Shown: positions 26,233-35,861 of the stretch, piece by piece | Layout of the letters: every line of letters begins with the position of its first letter | Position numbering within the stretch: position 1 is the stretch's first letter | Source of the DNA: Mesorhizobium sp. M4B.F.Ca.ET.203.01.1.1 | GTDB taxonomy: Bacteria > Pseudomonadota > Alphaproteobacteria > Rhizobiales > Rhizobiaceae | Assembly (NCBI RefSeq): GCF_004791025.1 | Contig: NZ_SRUO01000020.1 | Span: 1 to 64,000 of the forward strand | Reading direction: 5' to 3' | DNA: 64,000 nucleotides | Made by a program: the position numbers and the translations under genes | The notes under the pieces: generated by a model | The model's database searches: none | What the model saw: the letters and a program-made list of their open reading frames with translations, nothing else | What the model was told of the DNA's origin: nothing

Positions 26233-27612
26233 ATGACCTATCAGAATTATTCGCTGAAGCAGCTTCAGCAGATCGACGCCGCGCATCACCTGCATCCCTT
26301 CACCGACCACAAGGAGCTGCGCGAGGCGGGCTCGCGCATCATCACCCGCGCCGACGGACCGTTCATCTACGATGCCGACGGCACCGAGATCCTCGACGGC
26401 ATGGCTGGCCTCTGGTGCGTCAATGTCGGCTACGGCCGCAACGAGCTGGCCGAGGCCGCCTATGCGCAGATGAAGGAGCTGCCATACTACAACTCCTTCT
26501 TCAAATGCTCGACGCCGACACCGGTGCTGTTGTCGAAGAAGCTGGCGGAACTGGCGCCGAAGCAAGTCGGCCAGGTGTTCTACGGCTCTTCCGGCTCGGA
26601 GGCCAATGACACGGCGCTCAGGCTCGTGCGCCACTACTGGGCGCTGGAGGGTAAGCCGGAGAAGAACCGCATCATCTCGCGCAAGATGGGCTATCACGGC
26701 TCGACCGTTGCAGGCACCTCGCTCGGCGGCATGGAGCCGATGCACAAGCAGCTCGGCGGCGCCGTGCCCAACATCGTCCATGTGATGATGCCCTATGCCT
26801 ATGAGCTCGCGCTGCCCGGCGAAAGCGACCATGATTTCGGCCTGCGCGCGGCCAAGGCCGTCGAGGACGCCATCCTCGAGGCCGGCGCCGACAAGGTCGC
26901 CGCCTTCATCGGCGAGCCGGTGATGGGCGCCGGCGGGGTGAAGATCCCGCCGCTGAGCTACTGGCCGGAAGTGCAGCGCATCTGCCGCAAATACGATGTG
27001 CTCTTGATGCTGGACGAGGTGATCACCGGCTACGGCCGCACCGGCGAATGGTTCGCGGCGCAGACCTTCGGCATCGAGCCCGACACCATCACCACGGCCA
27101 AGGCGCTGACATCGGGCTACCAGCCGCTGTCGGCGCTGCTGGTCGGCGACCGCATCAGCAGGACGCTGGTCGAGAAGGGCGGCGAGTTCTACCACGGCTA
27201 CACCTATTCCGGTCACCCCGTGGCCTGCGCCGTGGCGCTGAAGAACCTCGAGATCATCGAGCGCGAAGGCCTGGTCGAGCGGGTCAGGAACGACACCGGT
27301 CCATACTTCGCCCAGGCGCTGCAGGAGCGTATCGCCGGGCACAATCTGGTCGGCGAAGTGCGCTCGATCGGGCTGATGGGGGCGATCGAGATCGTCAAGG
27401 ACAAGGCGACCAAGGAGCGCTACCTGCCGTCGGGAAGTGCCGCCGTCGTCGTGCGCGACCACGCGATCGCGCAAGGCATGATGCTGCGCGCCACCGGCGA
27501 CACGATGATCCTGTCGCCGCCGCTGATCTGGACGCGCGAGACGGTCGACATGGCTTGCGATCGCATCGCCAGGGCGCTCGATCTCGCCGAAGCGGATTTG
27601 CGCAAGCGCTGA
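26233..27612 (+). CDS. Class III omega-aminotransferase (SpuC / Cv-omega-TA type)
   Basis: A 459-residue PLP enzyme. It starts with LQQIDAAHHLHPFTDHKEL and contains DGMAGLWCVNVGYGR, FYGSSGSEANDTALRLVRHYW, LLMLDEVITGYGRTGEWF, and the Schiff-base lysine in TTAKALTSGYQP near residue 292. These match the pyruvate-dependent amine transaminases (Chromobacterium omega-transaminase, Pseudomonas SpuC). The reaction would be transfer from an amine such as putrescine, beta-alanine or taurine-like compounds to pyruvate. An AGAGGAAAGAGC ribosome site precedes the ATG. The neighbours are a peptidase and a dimethylglycine dehydrogenase-like enzyme. Because it is in the amine-catabolic stretch, an N-methyl-amine-derived or polyamine substrate is plausible but not shown. 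Confidence 0.87.
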   Translation: MTYQNYSLKQLQQIDAAHHLHPFTDHKELREAGSRIITRADGPFIYDADGTEILDGMAGLWCVNVGYGRNELAEAAYAQMKELPYYNSFFKCSTPTPVLLSKKLAELAPKQVGQVFYGSSGSEANDTALRLVRHYWALEGKPEKNRIISRKMGYHGSTVAGTSLGGMEPMHKQLGGAVPNIVHVMMPYAYELALPGESDHDFGLRAAKAVEDAILEAGADKVAAFIGEPVMGAGGVKIPPLSYWPEVQRICRKYDVLLMLDEVITGYGRTGEWFAAQTFGIEPDTITTAKALTSGYQPLSALLVGDRISRTLVEKGGEFYHGYTYSGHPVACAVALKNLEIIEREGLVERVRNDTGPYFAQALQERIAGHNLVGEVRSIGLMGAIEIVKDKATKERYLPSGSAAVVVRDHAIAQGMMLRATGDTMILSPPLIWTRETVDMACDRIARALDLAEADLRKR

Positions 27613-27617
27613 ACGAA

Positions 27618-27651
27618 GGCCGGGCGGCGTCCGCGACGGCGCCCGGCCGTT
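27618..27651 (+). terminator. GC-rich hairpin after the aminotransferase
   Basis: GGCCGGGCG (27618-27626) pairs with CGCCCGGCC (27640-27648) and is followed by GTTTCC. It is a probable but weak terminator, because the T run is short. Confidence 0.5.
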
Positions 27652-27803
27652 TCCATTGGCGTCAATCATGATCGTGGACCAACGGCCGGGCGGTTGCTGC
27701 CGTGTCCCAGACCAGGAAATGTGCTGAAAAGCCGGATGCCGTCTGACAGTATGCGCCAGCGGTCATGTGAACCAATGGCAGTTTCATACAGGGGCAGGCG
27801 CAT

Positions 27804-30242
27804 ATGGTGAGTTCCTTTCGTGCGGTCGTGGTCGGTGGCGGCTGCGTCGGTGCCGGCATTCTCTATGGCCTGGCAAAGCGCGGCTGGACCGATGTGGCAT
27901 TGCTGGAGAGGACGCAGCTTACCGCCGGCTCGACATGGCATGCCGCAGGGCTCATTCCGTCCTATGCGCGCAGCCGCAACGTCGGCCGCATGATCGCCAG
28001 GTCGATTGAAATCTATGAGGGCCTGGAAGCCGAAACGGGCCAGAAGGTCGGCTGGCACAAATGCGGCCAGCTGCGCATCGCCAACACGCGCGACCGGCTC
28101 GACGAGTACAAGAGCTATATGGACGTCGCGGAGGTCCAGGGCGTGCGGGCCCGGATCGTGTCGCCGGCGGAGGCGCGCGAGATCTGGCCGCTGCTCGACA
28201 ATAAGGACATGCGGGGCGCCCTCTACCATCCCGACGATGGTCACATTGCACCGGCGGACGTTACCCAGGCGATGGCCAAGGGCGCACGCGACCTCGGCGC
28301 GAAGGTCCATCTCGACACCGAAGTTGTCGGGTTCGAGCGGATGCCGGGCGGCGAGTGGAAGGTCAAGACCCCGCGCGGCGACATCCTCTGCGAGCATGTC
28401 ATCCTCGCAACCGGCAACTATGCGCGCCAGACCGGCGCCATGCTGGGGCTGGACATTCCCGCGATCCCGATCGTGCATCAGTACTGGATCACCGAGGCGG
28501 TTCCGGAAGTTGTCGAACGCAAACGGCTGGGCCTGCCGGAGATGCCGATCCTCAGGGACGAGGGTTACGAGGGCTATCTGCGCGAAGAGGGGGACGGGCT
28601 GCTGTTCGGTCCCTATGAGCGGACCGAACAGCTCAAGCTGTTCGCCGAAAACGGCGTCCCGGAATGGTTCGGCGCCGATCTGCTCGACGAGGATTTCGAT
28701 GCCGTCTCCTGGAATTGGGAGCGCGCGAGCGAATTGGTCCCGGCGCTCGGGCGCGCCGGCATAAAGCGCAATGTGCGCGGGCCTTTCCAGATGACCGCCG
28801 ATGAACTGCCGCTGATGGGGCAGGCCTGGGGTCTTGAGAACGTCTGGCTCGCGGAGGGCGTGCCGGGCGGCATCCTTTGGGGCGGAGCGATCGGCTATTA
28901 TCTTTCCGAGCGGATCGTGGAGGGCGGCAACAGCATCGACACGGCCGAACTCGATCCCCGCCGGTTCGGCGAGTATGCCAACAAGAACTGGACCCGGGAA
29001 AAAGTCAGGGAAGCCTGGGGCACCCACGCCGTGCAGCACTATCCAGGCCAGGACATGCCGGCGGCGCGACCGCAGAAAACGGCGCCGTCCTACGACCGCC
29101 TAAGCCAGCTCGGCGCGGTTTGGGACGTGCTGAACGGCTGGGAGATGCCGAGCTGGTTTGCGCCCGCGGGTGTCGAAGCGCGCAACATCTATAGCTGGCG
29201 TTGGACCTCCAAAGGCAACCACGTCGCCGAGGAAGTCCAGGCCGTCCGCCAGGCCGTGGGGCTGGTCGAGATGACGCCGATGACCAAGTTCGAGGTCAGC
29301 GGGCCGGGCGCCGAGGACTGGCTCGACGGAATCCTTGCCAACAAGCTGCCTCGTCCCGGTCGTGTCGCCCTTGCCCATCACCTGACGCCGGCCGGTGGCG
29401 TGCAGGCCGAGTATGTCGTGGCGCGGCTAAAGAGCGATCTGTTCAATCTCATATCGACGCCGCGCGCCGAGCGCTGGAATTTTGACGACTTGAGCCGGCT
29501 GCTGCCAGAGGGCGGCAACGTTCAGCTTCGCAATGTCACCGATGATCGCGGCAGCTTCACAATCGTTGGACCGAAGGCGCGGGAGGTATTGCAGCCACTG
29601 ACGGAAGTGGATCTCTCAAACGAGGCCTTCCCATGGTTCAGCGTGCGGTCCGGAACCGTCGGCCTGGCCAGCGATGTGCGTCTGCTGCGCGTCAACTACT
29701 CGGGCGAACTGGGATGGGAGCTCTATCATCCGCTCTGTTATCAGCGGCATTTGCTGGACGCGCTTTTGGCGTCGGGCGAGGCGCAGGGGATGAGATTGGT
29801 TGGACTTCAGGCACTGGAGTCCCTGCGTTTCGACAAGTCCTACCGGGCCATGTATCGCGACATGAATGTCGAATTGTCAGCCTGGGAAAGCGGCCTCGAC
29901 CGCTTCGTCAGCCTCGACAAGGGCGACTTCGTCGGCCGGGCCGCACTGGTCGCTAAACAGGAGCAGGGGACGGCGCGCCGGATCGCAACGCTGTCGATCG
30001 ATACGGACGGCGCGAGCGCGTTCGCCTTCGAGGGCGTTTACCGCGACGGCGAGCTTGTCGGCCACGTCACGTCGGCAGGCTACTCCTATACTTTTGGTCA
30101 CGACATCGCACTCGCGCTGCTGCCCCTGGAACTGCTGTCGCCCGGTACCGAACTGGAAGTTTCAGTCCTCGGCGAGCGGCGTCGGGCAAAGGTGACCGCC
30201 GACTCGCCCTACGATCCGGAAGGCACGCGTGGGCGCATGTGA
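27804..30242 (+). CDS. FAD-dependent dimethylglycine/sarcosine dehydrogenase-like protein with GcvT domain, copy 2
   Basis: An 812-residue protein with the same two-domain order as the 14197-16767 gene. The N-terminal FAD domain carries VVVGGGCVGAGILYGLA and GSTWHAAGL, whose His46 is the expected covalent-FAD site. The C-terminal GcvT domain (about 430-810) contains VSGPGAEDWLDGIL, LRVNYSGELGWELYHP and LGERRRAKV-type folate-domain segments. The two paralogues are clearly divergent. It probably oxidises a secondary or tertiary N-methyl amine and passes the C1 unit to tetrahydrofolate. It begins at an ATG behind a CAGGGGC site and stands alone between two transcription stops. No transporter for its substrate is next to it. 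Confidence 0.85.
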   Translation: MVSSFRAVVVGGGCVGAGILYGLAKRGWTDVALLERTQLTAGSTWHAAGLIPSYARSRNVGRMIARSIEIYEGLEAETGQKVGWHKCGQLRIANTRDRLDEYKSYMDVAEVQGVRARIVSPAEAREIWPLLDNKDMRGALYHPDDGHIAPADVTQAMAKGARDLGAKVHLDTEVVGFERMPGGEWKVKTPRGDILCEHVILATGNYARQTGAMLGLDIPAIPIVHQYWITEAVPEVVERKRLGLPEMPILRDEGYEGYLREEGDGLLFGPYERTEQLKLFAENGVPEWFGADLLDEDFDAVSWNWERASELVPALGRAGIKRNVRGPFQMTADELPLMGQAWGLENVWLAEGVPGGILWGGAIGYYLSERIVEGGNSIDTAELDPRRFGEYANKNWTREKVREAWGTHAVQHYPGQDMPAARPQKTAPSYDRLSQLGAVWDVLNGWEMPSWFAPAGVEARNIYSWRWTSKGNHVAEEVQAVRQAVGLVEMTPMTKFEVSGPGAEDWLDGILANKLPRPGRVALAHHLTPAGGVQAEYVVARLKSDLFNLISTPRAERWNFDDLSRLLPEGGNVQLRNVTDDRGSFTIVGPKAREVLQPLTEVDLSNEAFPWFSVRSGTVGLASDVRLLRVNYSGELGWELYHPLCYQRHLLDALLASGEAQGMRLVGLQALESLRFDKSYRAMYRDMNVELSAWESGLDRFVSLDKGDFVGRAALVAKQEQGTARRIATLSIDTDGASAFAFEGVYRDGELVGHVTSAGYSYTFGHDIALALLPLELLSPGTELEVSVLGERRRAKVTADSPYDPEGTRGRM

Positions 30243-30332
30243 AACGCCCGGGCACAATTCTCGGAACAAGCTGCGAAGACCGCATACCTCGCCGAATGCG
30301 GCAACGAAATATAGTGCAGCAAAACGCAAAAA

Positions 30333-30354
30333 CCGCGTCCCACCGGGAACGCGG
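30333..30354 (-). terminator. Terminator of the leftward mmsB transcript
   Basis: CCGCGTCCC (30333-30341) and GGGAACGCGG (30345-30354) form a stem with a 3-base loop. Read on the minus strand it is followed by TTTTTGCGTTTTGC, so it stops transcripts from the mmsB side. It may also slow the convergent transcript of the FAD/GcvT gene. Confidence 0.75.
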
Positions 30355-30359
30355 CTTTG

Positions 30360-30575
30360 CCAGATACGCATGGCGTTTCGCTACAAGCGACTTGCGAAAC
30401 TTACGGGCTCCGGTACGCGAGACCTGATCCGGAGCGCCGGGCGGATGCGATATGTCCGCCTCGCAGTCCGTTTTATAGGCACATCGTTACCGGCCGGTTA
30501 TCGAGACCTTAAGCAAATCTAAATTTGCCGGTTTTCGGCCAAATAATCTTCTAATAAGCCTTTGAAAGCAGCGGT
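30360..30575. other. Gene-free interval between convergent transcripts
   Basis: About 215 bp with no credible gene on either strand. It becomes AT-rich near 30515-30560. Apart from small GC hairpins (for example around 30405-30450) nothing is recognised; this is the 3' untranslated part of the mmsB transcript. Confidence 0.5.
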
Positions 30576-31460
30576 TTATGCGAGTTGGCCGCGGAGGAAA
30601 TTAATAATGCCGGAGAAATCGACCCCGGCATTGCCCTGCGTGTTGAACAGCGCGTAGAGCTGCGTCGCCTCGGCGCCGAGCGGCGTCACCGCGCCAGCAC
30701 TTTGCGCCGCCTCCTGCGACAACTTCAGGTCCTTCAGCATGAGGGCGGCGGCAAAGCCGGGCTTGTAGTCGCGGTTGGCCGGCGAAGCCGGCACCGGACC
30801 GGGCACCGGACAGTAGGTGGTCAGCGACCAGCACTGGCCCGACGAGGTCGAGGCGACGTCGAACAGCGCCTGATGCGACAGGCCTAGCTTTTCCGCCAGC
30901 ACGAAGGCTTCGGCGACCCCGATCATCGAGATGCCGAGAATCATGTTGTTGCAGATCTTGGCCGCCTGCCCGGCGCCGTCGTCGCCGCAATGGACGATGC
31001 GGCCAGCCATCGGCTTCAGGACCGGCTCGGCCTTGGCGAAGGCGTCCTTCGAGCCGCCGGCCATGAATGTCAACGTGCCGGCGGTGGCGCCGCCGGTGCC
31101 GCCCGAGACCGGAGCGTCGATCGACAGCAGGCCGTGTTTGCTGGCGACGGCATGGGCCTTGCGGGCCGATTCGACGTCGATGGTGGAGGAATCGATGAAC
31201 AGCGCGCCTTTCTTGGCCTTGGGCGCGATGTCCTCATAGACCGACAGCACATGCTTGCCGGCCGGCAGCATGGTTATGACGACATCGGCGTCCTTCACCG
31301 CCGCGACGGCGTTGGCCATGACGACCACGCCATGCTCCTTGGCGACTGTGAGGTTCTCCGGCACCAGGTCGAAGCCGTGCACAGAATGCCCGGCCTTGAC
31401 CAGGTTGGCGGCCATCGGATTGCCCATATTGCCCAATCCGATGAAGGCGATGGTTGTCAT
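30576..31460 (-). CDS. mmsB: 3-hydroxyisobutyrate dehydrogenase
   Basis: A 294-residue NAD(P)-dependent beta-hydroxyacid dehydrogenase. Its Rossmann motif is FIGLGNMGNPMAANLVKAGH at the N-terminus, the substrate segment is DAPVSGGTGGATAGTLTFM near residue 120, and the catalytic Lys lies in GAGQAAKICNNMILG near 171. Length is exact for the family. It oxidises 3-hydroxyisobutyrate to methylmalonate semialdehyde in valine breakdown. The ATG at 31460 is correct. An in-frame extension upstream would translate the heptamer array as repeated PTAYCLL and should be ignored. It follows an acyl-CoA dehydrogenase on the same strand, now separated from it by the S23 cassette. The alternative within the family is tartronate semialdehyde reductase, which is less likely beside an acyl-CoA dehydrogenase. 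Confidence 0.87.
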   Translation of the reverse strand: MTTIAFIGLGNMGNPMAANLVKAGHSVHGFDLVPENLTVAKEHGVVVMANAVAAVKDADVVITMLPAGKHVLSVYEDIAPKAKKGALFIDSSTIDVESARKAHAVASKHGLLSIDAPVSGGTGGATAGTLTFMAGGSKDAFAKAEPVLKPMAGRIVHCGDDGAGQAAKICNNMILGISMIGVAEAFVLAEKLGLSHQALFDVASTSSGQCWSLTTYCPVPGPVPASPANRDYKPGFAAALMLKDLKLSQEAAQSAGAVTPLGAEATQLYALFNTQGNAGVDFSGIINFLRGQLA

Positions 31461-31477
31461 AGCGGTGCTCCCAGGGT

Positions 31478-31523
<46 letters not shown>

Positions 31524-31527
31524 GGAT

Positions 31528-31896
31528 CTATTCAGGTGCCAGCTTGATAATAAGCTGGCGAAGCATCTTTCCGATGGCTTCTGTGGCTGAGAGCATATGA
31601 CGAACCTCATCACGAGTGGCCAAGCCGATGCGTTCAGCGATCTGGAGGTGTGTCTCGAGCTCCTTTAGAGAGCCTTGGGCTATCCTGAGAAACTGCTGAT
31701 AGGAACCCGTGTTATCGCGGCCGTAACCTTCCGCGATGTTTGAAGGGATAGATGTGGCTGAGCGGCGGATTTGGCTGGTCAGCCCGTACAATTCCTCCTT
31801 TGGCCATGCCTTGGTCAAGGAGTAGGTAGCGACGGCCAGACCCATGGCCTGCTGCCACACGATAAGATCCTTGTACGAATTGATCTTGCCGGTCAT
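31528..31896 (-). CDS. Four-helix-bundle protein, S23/IVP family
   Basis: A 122-residue helical protein of the S23 (23S rRNA intervening-sequence) / Avd-like family. Family markers are YKDLIVWQQAMGLAVATYSL near residue 8, LTSQIRRSATSIPSNIAEGYGR near 39 and FLRIAQGSLKELETHLQIA near 68. The fold is a pentameric four-helix bundle; related proteins act as accessory factors in diversity-generating retroelements, but no reverse transcriptase is present here. The ATG directly follows GCGAAGG. Five-to-six-unit GCAGTAG arrays lie in inverted orientation 5 bp after the stop and 7 bp before the start. It sits between the acyl-CoA dehydrogenase and mmsB genes on the same strand. Its base and codon use looks lower in GC than its neighbours, consistent with acquisition as a cassette. 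Confidence 0.85.
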   Translation of the reverse strand: MTGKINSYKDLIVWQQAMGLAVATYSLTKAWPKEELYGLTSQIRRSATSIPSNIAEGYGRDNTGSYQQFLRIAQGSLKELETHLQIAERIGLATRDEVRHMLSATEAIGKMLRQLIIKLAPE

Positions 31897-31900
31897 CCTT

Positions 31901-33105
<1,205 letters not shown>

Positions 33106-33243
33106 GGCGTGCTCCCTGTCGTTTTAGGCCTTCTGGCCTGTCGTTTTTGGCTTTGCGCGCCATTCAATCTAGACCAATGATGCCGCCGCGCAACCCGCCC
33201 GGCCGCGGAGCGGCTGTGCATAGATCGACCAACGGAGCATGGC

Positions 33244-33858
33244 GTGACGACAGTCTTCTATGAACTGCTCGACCGGTTCCACGCCTACCTCAGGACCTTG
33301 GACAGCGCTCTGGTCAGCGACGCCGTCGCCCGCATCGATTGGGACATGCCGGTGCGACCGCTGGAGCCGCATCCGCTCGCCTGCCTGCGCCATCTCGACC
33401 GCATCGCCGAACTTTCGCCATCGGACATCCGGCCCCTCACGCGATTCGTGGCGGAACATCGCGGCGATCTGCGCTGGGGCCAGACCTACAGCGTCTCGGA
33501 TTTCGGCCAGGCGTTCCTGGACAATTACGGCTGGCTGGAGGTTTTCGGCACGCGCGGCCATTTCGTCAATGACGAGGTCGCGGCCGGCCTGCTGATCCTC
33601 GGGCCCGGGATCGTCTATCCCGACCACCATCACATTGCCGAAGAGATCTACATTCCGCTGACCGGCGGTACGGAGTGGCACAAGAGCGAAAGTGGTTTCC
33701 ATGTTCGCGAGGCGGGCGAGGTGATCCATCACCCTTCGAATGTCAGCCATGCCATGCACACGGGCAAGGAGCCGCTGCTGGCGCTCTACATCTGGCGTGG
33801 CGGGCCGCTGGCGCAGAAGTCGACAATCCCGGGCACCGTGGCGCAGGGCAGGGGCTGA
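33244..33858 (+). CDS. Cupin of the DMSP lyase family (DddL/DddQ-like)
   Basis: A 204-residue single-domain cupin that matches the dimethylsulfoniopropionate lyase family (DddL/Q/W group). The metal-site motif YPDHHHIAEEIYIPLTGG spans residues 125-142, with His128, His130, Glu134 and Tyr136. The second half-motif, GEVIHHP followed by SHA, spans 158-170 with His169. It continues EPLLALYIWRGGPLA, as in family members. Length equals DddQ. The start is a GTG with GGAG 6 bp upstream; the overlapping ATG runs straight into a stop. The stop overlaps the cobQ ATG (TGATG), so the two genes are coupled. Proven members cleave DMSP to acrylate and dimethyl sulfide, but many homologues are untested. The real substrate here could be another onium carboxylate. 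Confidence 0.8.
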   Translation: MTTVFYELLDRFHAYLRTLDSALVSDAVARIDWDMPVRPLEPHPLACLRHLDRIAELSPSDIRPLTRFVAEHRGDLRWGQTYSVSDFGQAFLDNYGWLEVFGTRGHFVNDEVAAGLLILGPGIVYPDHHHIAEEIYIPLTGGTEWHKSESGFHVREAGEVIHHPSNVSHAMHTGKEPLLALYIWRGGPLAQKSTIPGTVAQGRG

Positions 33859-35351
33859 TGGCTGCAAAAGCGATCATGCTGCAAGGCACCGGCTCCGATG
33901 TCGGCAAGAGCGTGCTGGTGGCGGGGCTCTGCCGCGCGGCGAAGATGCGCGGGCTGAAGGTGCGGCCGTTCAAGCCGCAGAACATGTCGAACAATGCCGC
34001 CGTCGCCGACATTCCCGGCGACGACATTCCCGGCGACGACAAGGCCGGCGGCGGCGAGATCGGCCGCGCGCAATGGCTGCAGGCGATCGCCTGCGGCGTG
34101 GCGCCGACCGTTCACATGAACCCGGTGCTGCTCAAGCCGCAAAGCGATGTCGGCTCGCAGGTGGTGGTGCAGGGCAAGGTGTTCGGCGAGGCCAGGGCGC
34201 GCGACTACCAGGCGATGAAAGGCCGGCTGATGGATGCCGTGCTGGAGTCCTGGGCGAAGGTCGGCGAGGGCGCCGATCTCGTCATCGTCGAAGGCGCTGG
34301 CTCGCCGGCCGAGACCAATCTCAGGAGCCGCGACATCGCCAATATGGGCTTTGCGACGCGGGCCAATGTGCCGGTGGTGCTGGTCGGCGACATCGATCGC
34401 GGCGGCGTCATCGCTTCCGTCGCCGGCACTCATCTCATCCTGCCGGAGGAGGACCGGCGCATGATCGTCGGCTACCTCATCAACAAGTTCCGCGGCGACG
34501 TCTCGCTGTTCGACGACGGCATCAAGGCGATCGGAAAGTTCACCGGCTGGCCTTGCTTCGGCGTGGTGCCGTGGCTGAAGGCGGCGGCGAGGCTTCCTTC
34601 TGAGGATTCGGTGGTGCTGGAACGGCTGGCATCCGGCGAGAAGCGGGCGCTGAAGGTCGCGGTGCCGATGCTTTCGCGCATCGCCAATTTCGACGATCTC
34701 GATCCATTGAAGGCCGAACCGCAGGTCGAGGTGGTGTTCGTGCCGCCCGGAAAGCCGCTGCCCGCGGATGCGGGATTGGTGGTCATTCCCGGCTCGAAGT
34801 CGACGATCGGCGATCTCTTGAAGTTCCGGGAGAATGGCTGGGACCGCGACCTCCTCGCCCATCGCAAGCGGGGCGGCCATGTCGTCGGCATCTGCGGCGG
34901 CTTCCAGATGCTCGGCCGCAAGGTCAGCGATCCCGCCGGCATCGAGGGCAGCGTGACCGAGGCGGAGGGGCTCGGCCTGCTCGACATCGAAACGCTGATG
35001 GAGCCGGAGAAGACGGTCCGCAATGTCAGCGCCCGCTCGGTGCAGTTCGATCTGCCGCTCGAAGGCTACGAGATCCATCTCGGCCGCACCGTTGGTCCGG
35101 ATTTGGCGCGGCCGTCCGCCATCATCAACGGCATCGATGACGGCGCGATCTCCGCCGACGGCAAGGTGGTCGGCACCTATCTGCACGGGCTGTTTTCCGC
35201 AGACGCCTTCCGGGCAAGATTCCTGGAAAGCCTCGGCGTCAAAGGCGGCGGCATCGACTATCGCGCCGATGTCGAGCGGGCGCTGGACGAGGTCGCGGCC
35301 GAACTGGAAACCCACCTCGACTGCGACGCGATTTTTGGCCTGGCCCGTTAG
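33858..35351 (+). CDS. cobQ: Cobyric acid synthase
   Basis: A 497-residue glutamine-dependent amidotransferase that amidates four side chains of adenosylcobyrinic acid diamide in B12 synthesis. The ATP-binding motif GTGSDVGKSVLVAG is at residues 10-23 and KPQNMSNNAA follows. The C-terminal class I glutaminase has its nucleophile in GICGGFQMLG near 350 and a histidine in YLHGLFS near 450. The ATG overlaps the preceding stop by one base; the longer frame upstream is read-through of the cupin gene. Residues 54-64 contain a tandem DIPGDDIPGDD from a 15-bp duplication at a variable loop. Other cob genes are not in the window. It may serve the corrinoid-dependent methyltransferases found nearby, but the cofactor is used more widely. 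Confidence 0.95.
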   Translation: MAAKAIMLQGTGSDVGKSVLVAGLCRAAKMRGLKVRPFKPQNMSNNAAVADIPGDDIPGDDKAGGGEIGRAQWLQAIACGVAPTVHMNPVLLKPQSDVGSQVVVQGKVFGEARARDYQAMKGRLMDAVLESWAKVGEGADLVIVEGAGSPAETNLRSRDIANMGFATRANVPVVLVGDIDRGGVIASVAGTHLILPEEDRRMIVGYLINKFRGDVSLFDDGIKAIGKFTGWPCFGVVPWLKAAARLPSEDSVVLERLASGEKRALKVAVPMLSRIANFDDLDPLKAEPQVEVVFVPPGKPLPADAGLVVIPGSKSTIGDLLKFRENGWDRDLLAHRKRGGHVVGICGGFQMLGRKVSDPAGIEGSVTEAEGLGLLDIETLMEPEKTVRNVSARSVQFDLPLEGYEIHLGRTVGPDLARPSAIINGIDDGAISADGKVVGTYLHGLFSADAFRARFLESLGVKGGGIDYRADVERALDEVAAELETHLDCDAIFGLAR

Positions 35352-35770
35352 CTGGCGGCGTCTCCTGCCTTCGGCCAATAGGTGCCAAACGACCAGACAT
35401 TGCCTTCGGGGTCGCGGCAGATGAACTCGCGGCTGCCATAGTCGCGATCGGTCAGTTCCTGCAGGATCGTGGCGCCGGCCTTTCTTGCCCTGGCGTAGGC
35501 GGCATCGGCGTCTTCCACCGCGACATAGATCGACTTGCCGCCGCCGGCGCCCGGCTCGCCGACCATCTTGCCGTAGTCGTCGTCACGCGCGGTGCCGAGC
35601 ATGATCATCGAGGCGCCGAAGACGAGCTCGGCGTGATGCACGACGTCGCCCTCGCCATAGCGGGCGCGCACGGTGAAGCCGAAGGCGTCGCACAGCCAGT
35701 CGATCATTCCGGCGGCATTCCTGTAGCGCAGAGCGGGGTAGAGACGAGGTGCTTCGTTCGCGGTCGACAT
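35348..35770 (-). CDS. VOC/glyoxalase family protein
   Basis: A 140-residue protein of the vicinal-oxygen-chelate (glyoxalase/PhnB-like) fold with two beta-alpha-beta-beta-beta units. The segments are LRYRNAAGMIDWLCDAFGF, VVHHAELVFGASMIMLG and CRDPEGNVWSFGTYWP. The His/Glu metal-ligand pattern is partly present (HHAEL, DPEGN). The ATG follows GGGAGATTGCC. Its stop overlaps the cobQ stop from the opposite strand by three bases. It could be a resistance or isomerase protein; no function is assigned. It shares the strand and direction of the AraC gene 91 bp upstream, which may control it. Confidence 0.8.
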   Translation of the reverse strand: MSTANEAPRLYPALRYRNAAGMIDWLCDAFGFTVRARYGEGDVVHHAELVFGASMIMLGTARDDDYGKMVGEPGAGGGKSIYVAVEDADAAYARARKAGATILQELTDRDYGSREFICRDPEGNVWSFGTYWPKAGDAAS

Positions 35771-35861
35771 GGCAATCTCCCTGGTGTCGGTTGATGGTAT
35801 CCAGTCTCGGCGAAGGCCGCCGCGGCGTCTTGAAGAAATGTTACCTCGGTGGAGAAAGATA

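Noticed and set aside
30585..30887. Plus-strand protein across mmsB
   Set aside because: It is an antisense shadow of mmsB without its own ribosome site or recognisable domain.
31528..31896. Diversity-generating retroelement (S23 protein as Avd)
   Set aside because: No reverse transcriptase, template repeat or variable target gene is found in the neighbourhood.
33858..35351. Cobalamin riboswitch upstream of the cupin-cobQ pair or the mttB genes
   Set aside because: I looked for the B12-box core and a long leader; the 138-bp and 274-bp upstream gaps show neither.
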